From Oscheius tipulae (taxonomy: Eukaryota > Nematoda > Chromadorea > Rhabditida > Rhabditidae): DNA of 64,000 nucleotides. A program made the translations under genes and the position numbers. Below, in pieces: positions 56,000 to 64,000 of the stretch; the first letter of the stretch is position 1; the number at the start of each line of letters is the position of its first letter. The stretch is taken from NCBI GenBank assembly GCA_037178975.1, contig JASJZH010000005.1, forward strand, positions 930,001 through 994,000. Direction: 5' to 3'. The notes beneath the pieces are model-generated. The model worked only from the letters and a program-made list of their open reading frames with translations, was not told the DNA's origin and did no database searches.

Positions 56000-56724
56000 A
56001 CAACAAGAAAAACGGGTGACGCAGTGGGAGAGGGGGAAGTGCTCTTCTGTCTTGGAACCTTTGACCAGTTGTTGGGAAAGAGGATGAGTCAGTCCTGGAC
56101 GACCTGAACAAGATGGTCAAGTGCACGCTGAAGCTGGTCCAGAAGATCAATCTGCAGAAGGATTTCGTTCAAAGCGACTGCTGGGAGAAATCATCTAAAT
56201 ACGAGCCCCCAACATCGAGCCATCACCATTAGGCTTTTCCTTTTGTCGCCTGAGTTGTATTACCCTGTTTTTGTACTCTCGTCTATTGTTCCGTTTTTGT
56301 CCAATCCAAACAACCCTCCTTTGGCGATCGCTTTTTCAATCTTTTTTAAAAATATACAGTAATATTTAGAAGAACCCCTACTCCGAACAAAGACAGAGCT
56401 TCAAAGTTTTAGCGCTAAAGGGTATTGCTAAGAGGCGCCGTCGCCGCCAAAACGTGCTCCCCATGGGTTCGATTTCGCACCAAGCTAAATCGTTCCCTTC
56501 TATCGGTTTGAAGTCAGTATAGTGTCATTTTGTAGAGTTCGATGAGCAGAGTAAAAGTATCTAAGCACAAACTTGCAGTGAAATACTGGATTTTACAGCA
56601 CGTTGCGCAGCAATTCAAAACGTGTTTATTCCTTAAAAAAAAAACTTCTAAAGATGCCTGTGACGAAAGAGAGAGTTCTTCAAGTAGATGTTGGTGACAT
56701 TATTGATTTGATTATACCGGACTT
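56000..56724. other. intergenic with a decayed coiled-coil gene copy
   Basis: 56090-56225 matches the 3' part of 55085-55363 (GGTCAAGTGCACGCTGAAGC and CATCGAGCCA words) with frame breaks. A T-arm-like GGGTTCGATTTC at 56465-56476 lacks a matching A box. Nothing else recognised. Confidence 0.45.
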
Positions 56725-57035
56725 TTAGCATTTCCGGGACCTGTAAACCTAGAAAGTAGAGCGTTTGTTGTAAAAATGACCTCAAGATCCTCTGTAAGCT
56801 GTCCTTTTTTATGTTCTTTCCGGAAATAATTGAATGCCGTTTGCTCTTTTTCGAGTACATCCCGAAGGTATCCTGCGCTGATTTCAACTAACGAAATATC
56901 GGGTGCATCCTTAGAATAGAACCGTATGTTGTCGCTCTAGACAGTTAGTCAATACTGTACAGAAAAGCTTACAGTTTCTACGTGACGGCGTTGCTCTTCA
57001 ATAAGTTGGACGTAAATGGGACTGTCTCTTCTTTT
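56725..57035 (-). CDS. possible C-terminal exons of the adjacent AIG1-like GTPase
   Basis: Exons 56973-57035, 56781-56936 and 56725-56748 join in phase 0: KRRDSPIYVQLIEEQRRHVE, then YLRDVLEKEQTAFNYFRKEH and a short VYRSRKC end. They could follow the GTPase exon at 57629-58097 if it splices internally, with the MITE at 57129-57568 inside that intron. Otherwise they are the remains of a separate gene. Confidence 0.4.
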
Positions 57036-57128
57036 CTGGAAACAGTTTCATTGATAATCTACTTACTATACTTTCTTCTTTTTTTCCGAAGCAGACAATA
57101 AGAAAATGATTGAAGGAAAATGCTTTTG

Positions 57129-57568
57129 TTAAAGGGACAGTCCAGTAATGAATGAATGGCGTGCTTTTCTTCAAACGGGTCCCGCAACAAAGTTCCGTGA
57201 AAAACAATCTTTTGCATTTTTCGGTGCTTTACACTCATTTTCTCTGTTTCTACATGTGGTAAATCGAATCGCCACAAAATTTCACCCTAGAGTGGCCCGA
57301 CTGGAAAACTACTGAAAAATAGAGAAAATAGCCGTACAAGGTCAAAACAGCATTTCGTTAATATCCTCCTTTTTTCTTGGTGATTTACCTGCGAGAGATG
57401 ACGATTCTAGGATGAAATTAGACGGCGAACGTTTGAGCACATTTAGAAATCAAGAAAATATGTGTAAAGCACCGAAAAATGCAAAAGATTGTTTTTCAGA
57501 GAAGTTCGCTGCGGGACCCCTTTTAAAGAATAAGCGTCATTCACCCATAACTGGACTGTCCCTTTAAA
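57129..57568. mobile_element. foldback MITE of about 440 bp with long inverted repeats
   Basis: Both ends read TTAAAGGGACAGTCCAGT inward, and the inverted similarity continues for about 150 bp, including AAACAATCTTTTGCATTTTT and CGGTGCTTTACAC. No open frame. Partial relatives lie at 23849-24150 and 61150-61407. Confidence 0.85.
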
Positions 57569-57628
57569 AGTACAGTACGGGACTGTCTTTTTAATTCAGC
57601 TCGCAAAAAACATAAACCTCAAATGATA

Positions 57629-59011
57629 TCAGTAATTCAATAAAGTTGAAACAGGCATCGTTGTAAAGAAGAAGAGAGTTCGTGTAGAGAACTGGGAGAG
57701 GTAGCCATTAGGCTGAGCTGATAGTTTTGCGAAATCCCCGAGAATCAACTCCTCATTAAGACGCTGCATTTGCCCCCGATCATCATATACTAGCTGTGCA
57801 TTGCGTAGCCTCTCTGCCTCAGTATATTTTGCCCTGACTATGTCGTATTGCTCCTTCACCTCCGTCGAGTGTCGAGATATAGCGAACACAAGTGAGCGCA
57901 CGTTGTTAAGACTAAGAGTCTTTTGGACTTCATGAGGCTTTAGCTTTTTAATGCGGTTTAGGAGGCGACGCGCCTCTTTAGAAGAGATGTTCCAATCCAA
58001 CTTCCAGCAAAGTCTGTCCGTCTCGGAGTAGGGATAACCCTTACTCGTTGAACAGAGAAAGTGAAAATCACTACTATCGAAATAGAAGGTGTTGTTTCTG
58101 CAAAAGTGATGGTCTCTATCACACTGTATGTTTTACTGACCTAGTCAACGCTATCTTCACTCCCCTGTCAGCTTCGAGACGACTCAGCAACTCTTCAAGA
58201 TTTGGTAATGTTTCTCCAAACGTTTGCCTAGCGTTGGTGAAGCAAAACATGATGTTCTCTCTAGCCGAAACATGAAGGAGGCTCAAAATCTCATTCACGC
58301 AGTACCGAAAGTCGGCTCTTTCTATATACTTGCTCGGCTTCATTAATATTAAAACTGCGTGGATGTATCTATGCTGAAGCTTTTCCAGTTAGAACTAAAA
58401 GTTACTTGTAGTCAGCAACGAAGTCTAGGATGCTTGAGAGGATTTTTCGGTCATTTTCCACTCCTTCCATACCTCCAATTCCTGGGGTATCAATTAGACG
58501 GACGGTCGTCTGAGAATGCTCTGGGCCCCATTTGAAAGCGTAACCTCGCGGCATCTGAGAATAGTATCTACCCTTTGAATTTCCTAATAACCTTCGTGCC
58601 AGTTCGCTCATCCTCATTGTCAGTCGAGCCGTCGAAACCCATTATGGTAGGATCGCAAACTATACGTCGATGAAACTGAAAGATATAAATTACTTCATCA
58701 ATGCTGGCTCACACACGTCCTTATCGCGCATCTCGAAGACAGTTTTGATCAAAACCGTAGGCCCGTCGGCTTCAGCATCTTGTACATTTGCATACTTCAA
58801 GTAGTTGGCCATAGCATTTATGAAGGTTGCTTTTCCCACGCGTGTCTGCCCAATAAGTACAATGTTCATCTCTTTTGGATCCTCTGTGTGCTTGTCGTCT
58901 TCATCAGATTCATTTGAATCAGAGAATGAAGTAAAGACTGAGAAGTCCGGAGGAATTTCTTGCACTGTTTCTTTCAGCACAGGATTGAGCGAGTTGATAT
59001 AGCTGACCAGT
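57629..59011 (-). CDS. AIG1/GIMAP-like P-loop GTPase, copy 1
   Basis: Exons 58717-59011, 58592-58675, 58420-58554, 58141-58379 and 57629-58097 keep phase. G1 is IVLIGQTRVGKATFINAMAN (GQTRVGKA, with the usual final Ser/Thr of GxxxxGKS/T changed to Ala), then AEADGPTVLIKTVF, G3 VRLIDTPGIGG, and ENIMFCFTNARQTF with the helical tail ELLSRLEADRG. The last exon has KEARRLLNRIKKLKPHEV and a helical run. Exon 1 begins after an acceptor, so the true start exon is upstream or unresolved. The Ala in G1 and lack of a clear NKxD are odd. It may bind nucleotide weakly or act as a scaffold. Confidence 0.65.
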
Positions 59012-59053
59012 CTAAAATATCCTACGATTCACTAATGTATATAGCTCACGGGA

Positions 59054-59075
59054 CTTTAGTTCCGCGGAACTAAAG
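59054..59075. promoter_or_regulatory. 22-bp perfect palindrome
   Basis: Half-site CTTTAGTTCCG with its exact complement, centred on CCGCGG, about 45 bp upstream of the first recognised GTPase exon. GGG and CCC flank it after one mismatch. Could be a factor site or the centre of a small foldback element. Confidence 0.6.
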
Positions 59076-59300
59076 CCCGCTTTTGAAGTTAGTGGTAGGT
59101 AGCCCAGTTACAATCAATTGAACAGTTCGTTTGCTCTTAAATTTTGAGGTTTTTGAAATTCCCAGCTATTTTTATTTTTTTCGGTAATCACTCTCCCAAC
59201 TTTGAGTGCACGGCGTGAGTGAGTACCTTTGCAATAGGCTTAATGCAGCTACAAAAGCATACTTTATTCGCAGCCCAACTAAATGCACAGCTAGAGTGAA

Positions 59301-60274
59301 CTATCTCAAAAATATACAATCTCAAAAAACTGACCTCTTATACTCTTTAACATTTTTGTCCCATTCTGTTGCCAGCTTTTTATGGTGACGACTCTTGTCT
59401 CCAGGATGCTTCGATAGATAGCACAGATAGCGGAAGCAGTCATTTTCAAAGCAGAAGATGTTTTCTCTACATCTCAAAATAGTTGGCAAACTGCCGTCGT
59501 TACCTTATAGTAGGAAACTCAACTTCAAGTTTTTCTTCTAGGTCCAGAAGAAATCTTCTCAGAGTGGCAAGTTTGGTGGCAGATGGGAGATGATCATTAG
59601 CGCGAGAGTAGGTGAAACAGTAGACGATGTTTTTCGAAAAGGAGCTTCCTTCTTTTTCTAGAAAGGATCGAAGCTGGTGATGTAATCGAGAATCATCGAA
59701 TTTCAAGACAATACAGACAGCATGAGCTGGCCTGAATTACTTGGTTTCGTGTTTAAAGAGGCGCACTTCTTGACACTGCTCACTTGTTCAGGCGACTGAG
59801 AACCAAAACCAGGGGTGTCGTAAAGTATCAGGTCGTCTGACCCATCTGTTTCAATAGTGTAGGCTGAGCAACCCTGCAAGATACTTTATTCGGAGTGGAG
59901 GAAAAGACAGAAACTGAGAGACAGAAAGACAAAAACGGAGTGACGAAGGGACAGAGTGACAGAAGCAAAGACTTACTTCAGTATGAGTCATTCCAGACCC
60001 GTCAACCTGCTCCTTTCCATTATGCACGGACCCTTTAATGAAGACCGACGTCCTCTTGGTACCCTAAGAGGCATTGGGGAATGTAAAAATAACCAACAGT
60101 TGAACTATATGTAAACCCAGCATCAGCCAAGACTGTTGGCCCTTTTTCAATCGCATCTTCCAGAGTTGGATAATGAGCATAGTTGGAAAAACTGTTGAGA
60201 AGTGTGGTCTTCCCGGAGCTGCTTTCACCAATAATAGTCAAGTTTTTTGGTCCTTGGTTTGCTATTGAAGGCAT
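59301..60274 (-). CDS. AIG1/GIMAP-like P-loop GTPase, copy 2
   Basis: Exons 60098-60274, 59977-60063, 59767-59873, 59504-59731 and 59335-59472, plus a 4-nt end exon, give about 246 aa. G1 is IIGESSSGKTTLLNSFSNYA, then EKGPTVLADAGF, G3 YDTPGFGSQSPEQ and NIVYCFTYSRANDHLP. It ends soon after KSRHHKKLATEWDKN, before the helical tail seen in copy 1. Introns are 34-36 nt. An intact GKT suggests nucleotide binding. It is about 300 bp upstream of copy 1, in the same orientation, but diverged. Confidence 0.7.
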
Positions 60275-60639
60275 TTGCTGATGGAAGAAGCGAGCAAATG
60301 AGCTGGAGTAAAAAATAAGCTTGCTGATAAGGTTTTCTCCAAATGGGAAGCATCAGAGTGAGAGCTTAGAAACTTTGTTGACAGAAATCATATGACTGCA
60401 GAGCAACACGTAGAAAGAAGTATTGTTCAAATCTTCCTCGATTGCTCATAGTTTATACAGAAAACCTACATTTATCAAAACTGATTTTACCACTGGAGTC
60501 CAGCAAGTTGCAGCTGCCCTCCTTGAAGGCAAAGCGAGTACAGTTCTTATTCTGAACACAGTGGTCAGCACACTTGATTCAGATGGCTTGGTCCATGGGC
60601 ACGGAGTCGGACCACGAACTTTCTCCAGAGAAATTACAA

Positions 60640-61070
60640 TTAGCCCCACCGAGCTCCGTTGTCGGGTGGTTGCCAGAGAGGTTTCTGGAGAAGAGAGAGA
60701 GTGAGAGACAGACAGAGAGACACTCACCCTTGTCCTAAACCCACAGACATATCCGGATGTCCTGTTAGGTTCCACTGTATAGGGAATCTTCTTTTTCAGC
60801 CAACAAGTCGCTTTCTGACTGTTCCAAACAAAATTCCAGCAAATTGGATTTAGAAAACACTCGTCAACACACCAAGAGTTTACATCTTCGATCTGTAGTG
60901 TCCGAATAGTGTAATTCCCTGTCTCGTCATACAGACAGTCCTGAGCGACAACCATATTGTTCTCAGCGAATTCGTACCGGATCTGAGGCGCAGTCAATGA
61001 AAAATATGAAAATGCGTACTTTCAGATCGTCTTCCACTTTATCTTTTTCGTCCCCTTTTTTAGAGTGCAT
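60640..61070 (-). CDS. PAN/apple-domain protein, partial model
   Basis: Exons 61020-61070, 60728-60982 and 60640-60684 give 116 aa in phase. The middle exon is a PAN-like module: IRYEFAENNMVVAQDCLYDE, WCVDECFLNPICWNFVWNSQ, ATCWLKKKI and GYVCGF, with the Cys spacing of the fold. The ATG at 61070 gives no signal peptide, so an upstream leader exon may be missing. PAN domains bind proteins or glycans outside cells. Confidence 0.55.
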
Positions 61071-61540
61071 ACAGCTCCATTGCTTGTTGTGAACTGTCTC
61101 ACGACGTCAAAAATGGATACAAAATACAAAAATGTAGAAAATGAGAATAAAGGGATAAGAACAGCATTTCCTCAATTTTCTTCATTATTCTTGTCATTTT
61201 TGACATCGAAGTAGACGTTTCTAGAGTAGTTTTCGATGCTGAGTCGGCTAAAACACACTTAAAAAAAACATGAAAAAAATAAGGGCAAAGCTCCGAAAAA
61301 GCAGAAAGAAACTAAAAATCTAAGGTTTTTTTATATTCTCCCGCACAAAATTCAAATTCAAAAAAACGCTCGCTGCGCACCCATAATGTCAGTGTCCCTT
61401 TTAAAAAATGCCATCTTGACCCCACGATGACAGATTTCCGTTGCGTACCGCGAGCGCTGAATTTTGGGGTCAGCTGGGCTTTCCTGCAAGTGTACCTAAT
61501 ATAATACAATTTAGTGGAAAGTGATATTGAGTGATCAAGG
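61071..61540. mobile_element. half copy of the foldback MITE
   Basis: 61150-61407 matches the right half of 57129-57568: AACAGCATTTC, TTTCTAGAGTAGTTTTCG, CAAAGCTCCGAAAAAGCA and the end CACCCATAATGTCAGTGTCCCTTTT. The left half is missing. No gene recognised in the interval. Confidence 0.6.
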
Positions 61541-61542
61541 AG

Positions 61543-62191
61543 CATCTATGCTGGTGCACAATGGATGTAGTTACCGCAATATGAAATCAGAGCCATTCAA
61601 CTTCAACGCGACACTAAAAGAGGGCTATAATCGTTGTCTGGAGGATCCTCAATATAATTTTTTTACTTAGTCTACAGATGATGGAAACTTTCAAATACTG
61701 TATGTATTAGTTGCTGCTCCTATATGCGCATATTCATTTCTCATGTGTGGTTTTAAAAAGAGGACAGTGAGGCATTCAGCTGTGATTCAGACATAGTAAG
61801 GATGGAGTAGATTGTGGTATTCAGAATCAGACCTGGCGGAAAGTCCAACGTGGTGGTCAAGACAGTGTTCCTTCATGGGGCCAGAAATGAAGCGATGGGA
61901 AACAAAAGAAAAGATTGTTTCGATACATGTGTTAAGGATCAAAACTGCATCCACATAAACTGGGCTGTGAGCGACGACTGCGTTTTGATCATTGATCAGA
62001 ATAAGAGCGTGTTTCCTATACGGAACTCTTCCTATCGGCCTCATTGTATGTTTAAAGATGCCGCGCTTCCTACGTGTCCTGCAACGATTACTGTGCTTCC
62101 CGCCAAACCGGCATTTGATACTCCCGAGTTCTACTCAGATATTTTTCTGTTCCTCTTGTCGATATTCGTTTTTGTTCTCTTTCTTGTCTAA
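61543..62191 (+). CDS. PAN-like protein with C-terminal hydrophobic tail, partial
   Basis: The last exon starts near 61825: CFDTCVKDQNCIHINWAVSD, DCVLIIDQNKSVFPIRNSSY and RPHCMFKD have PAN-type Cys spacing. It ends with IFLFLLSIFVFVLFLV, a membrane span or GPI signal. A likely upstream exon at about 61543-61661 reads CSYRNMKSEPFNFNATLKEG and a NRCLEDPQ turn, but no good donor joins the two, and a stop follows in frame. The first part may be a decayed exon. Confidence 0.5.
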
Positions 62192-62254
62192 TAAAAATAT
62201 ACACGTATTCATGTAGTTTTTAGACAGTTCTTCTCGAAAGCTTCAGGTACATAT

Positions 62255-63026
62255 TATACTTGGGCGTCGAGCCAAAAATTTCGGCTTTTTTCGAGCCGGG
62301 TTCTTGGCTCGGGTCGAGTGGAGCCTACTTTTCGGTTTTTTTTTTCAGCTTTTGAGAAAGACTTCCAACGAGAAAATGTTTACGGTGTAATTAAAAACAA
62401 TAATGAAAAACAAAACAACTATTCTGACTCTGAGCCAGTAAAAATGTCGATGTCTGACGAATCAGACTCTTCTACCTCGAGATCCTCCTCGTGAAGATTC
62501 TCTGCAACATCGTTTTGTTAAACGTTTCTTGATCGACAATCCTGAGCGAAAGAAATGATCCTGCAATCATCCGTACTAGATGCGCGTTCACATCTTGCCG
62601 AAACTTCGCAGGCAACGTTTTTTTGAGATACGGCTTGATGCCCGTCTTTCCAGCTTGATCTTCATCCTGCTTTTGATATGCTGGATGCTTTGACTTCAAA
62701 TGACGAAGTAGGCTGCTTGTACTACTTCCCGTGACGACAAACGACTTGCTGCAGAAGGTCGACTTCTTTCGTAAATAAATCCAGAATTCTGACACTTTCT
62801 TAAAAAATTTCTATTATGAGGACAAGGGGAGAAAGCGACACAAAGAATAATAGAAGAAGAGGACAAGAAAAAAAATGCGAAACGACCAAATTTCTGCGTT
62901 GAAATCAGTTTTTGCCGTGCATTCATTTTCAAATTTGACTCGAGCCGAGTCGAGCCGGGTATTTTCCCATGTCGAGTCGAGCCGGGTTTTTCCCGATGTC
63001 GAGCCGAGCCGAGTTGCCCAAGTATA
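62255..63026 (-). mobile_element. hAT-superfamily element with intact 8-bp target duplication
   Basis: The 8-bp direct repeat GTACATAT at 62247-62254 and 63027-63034 flanks the 11-bp terminal inverted repeats TATACTTGGGC (62255-62265) and GCCCAAGTATA (63016-63026). An 8-bp duplication is diagnostic of hAT. Subterminal DNA is full of GAGCC/CGAGC words, likely transposase binding sites. The element is 772 bp and lacks a full transposase, so it is non-autonomous or internally deleted. Confidence 0.93.
62472..62798 (-). pseudogene. BED zinc-finger fragment of a hAT transposase
   Basis: Within the hAT element: SEFWIYLRKKSTFCSKSF, GSSTSSLLRHLKSKHPAYQ, then GIKPYLKKTLP, as in the BED finger and linker of ZBED-like hAT transposases. 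The second Cys of the first CxxC pair is not seen. Only the N-terminal part is present, and no RNase-H-like core follows. Confidence 0.7.
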
Positions 63027-63354
63027 GTACATATTACGTGTTACAAGTGTGGGGGTCCAAGTTCATGTTATACACCTTCAAGAACATGCGTTTCCTGTTC
63101 GGGGTCTCAAGTTTCAAAGCAGATCACTACACATTCTAAGTTCATTCTTCCATCTCATATACAAATATGTACTCTTTATATGTAAAAATCACAGTTCTCA
63201 TCCCTACCTTGTGGTAGACGAAAGAACTTGATGAGTGGACAACGGTCGAAGTCTCTGACTCTCTTCTAGCTTCTACTAGAATCTCTCTGGAAAGATGGGA
63301 AAGATGACTCATTCTGGGCAACCGGCTGTGGTTACAAGCAAACTACAAACTCTC
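63027..63354. other. intergenic, nothing recognised
   Basis: Right flank of the hAT element up to the next PAN-like exon; no exon or clear motif seen. Confidence 0.35.
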
Positions 63355-63917
63355 CATTGAAACCGGACACAGTATGAGTTGTCACTGGAAGTGTAAAAGA
63401 CTACCGGTATGTTCTCACTTCCATTGGGTTCCTTTAACCGAAAGGACCTGTCGTCTACTGGGAGGACCTTATCTGGGAGACATGTGAAGAGTACTCCGAG
63501 GGATCATGTCTGTGGAAGGATACGGTAAGAATAAGAAAAGACTGAGGTGAAATTCTAATGTTTCAGGAGCCGAATATGGGTGACGAACGAAAGAAATCTG
63601 GGAGTTTTGTGAGGAATATAAATTCCTTATTGTTCAATAAACACTGGCCTGCCTTCTCTCAGTCTCTCTGTCTCTCTGTTGCTTTGTTTCTCTGTCTCTT
63701 TTTCTCTCTCGCTAGTTATCTCTTTGTCTCTCTGTCTCTCGTCTTACCAGTAATTTCCAAGTGAAAGACGACTTCCGAGGAACGTGGAAAAAAACTTGCT
63801 TCTCCGACCCTCTCTGTATGTACCCACTACCACTGGAACATCGTTGACTCAAGAAGGGAGTTTCAGACTGGAGGAAACCAGTCCGTGTGACCTACGGCTG
63901 TCGCTGTGGCTACAAGT
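63355..63917 (+). pseudogene. scattered PAN-like exons, probably decayed or continuing past the window
   Basis: 63366-63490 reads MSCHWKCKRLPVCSHFHWVP and TERTCRLLGG, a PAN core. An overlapping frame gives CEEYSEGSCLWKDT up to a donor near 63523. At 63757-63890 DFRGTWKKTCFSDPLCM is followed, after a frame change, by HYHWNIVDSRREFQTGG. Frame changes between the pieces suggest decay, but unresolved splicing cannot be excluded because the window ends at 64000. Confidence 0.4.
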
Positions 63918-64000
63918 CTATCATACAAATTGAGAAATATTTATAACCCATAGTTTTGGACCCGCATTATCTCGCTTATTGATTCAGGTTGACTATTTAA

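Noticed and set aside
56425-56480. Possible tRNA gene (GGGTTCGATTTC T-arm-like)
   Set aside because: No A box at tRNA spacing and no acceptor or anticodon stem.

Overview
The window is nuclear DNA of a multicellular animal, most likely a free-living or parasitic nematode. Genes are dense, on both strands and split by very short GT-AG introns (many 34-120 nt). The sigma-class glutathione S-transferase, the two acyl-CoA oxidases, the YitH/DUF1248-like acetyltransferase and the PAN-domain genes all read like nematode proteins. The species is not identified. Exon models were built by hand from splice sites and reading phase; lengths given are for those models.

Layout. 1-2964: gene-poor, with a tRNA-like pol III element. 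2965-9122 (+): 12-exon cadherin, convergent with a glutathione S-transferase (9342-10126, -). 11240-12697 (+): ankyrin-repeat protein. 13296-14386: degenerate mariner. 15182-17608 (-): AMACR-like racemase with a peroxisomal SKL tail, then a truncated CoA-transferase-fold relative. 18285-20594 (-): helical protein of unknown function and an ARF-like GTPase lacking the usual catalytic Gln. 21057-22511: three copies of a dispersed repeat. 23022-28001: small candidate secreted peptides and a GNAT acetyltransferase. 29223-30555 (+): ECH1-like dienoyl-CoA isomerase. 30880-33057: a decayed Tra-2-like RRM and a damaged adenosine deaminase. 34427-35793 (-): sphingomyelin synthase. 39030-39633 (-): HSP20 with a heat-shock element. 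40820-43422 (-) and 48747-51460 (+): two acyl-CoA oxidases, both ending SKL, around a mucin-like membrane protein (44740-47054, +). 51540-54870: an inverted duplication flanking a fatty-acid-amide-hydrolase gene. 55085-64000: young-looking accessory DNA with small proteins, two AIG1-like GTPases, PAN-domain exons, foldback MITEs and a hAT element with intact 8-bp target duplication.

How the genes fit together. AMACR, two acyl-CoA oxidases and the dienoyl-CoA isomerase all serve peroxisomal or mitochondrial fatty-acyl beta-oxidation. In nematodes this chemistry also shortens ascaroside pheromone side chains. FAAH and sphingomyelin synthase add further lipid enzymes. No operon was demonstrated; the lipid link is an inference from function and proximity.

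No wholly new multi-gene system can be proven from the sequence. The strongest unusual signals are the inverted duplication around FAAH, the dispersed 19-bp core repeated at about 40-50 bp spacing in introns and intergenic DNA, the paired AIG1-like GTPases beside PAN genes, several very small signal-peptide genes, and a truncated CoA-transferase relative next to AMACR.
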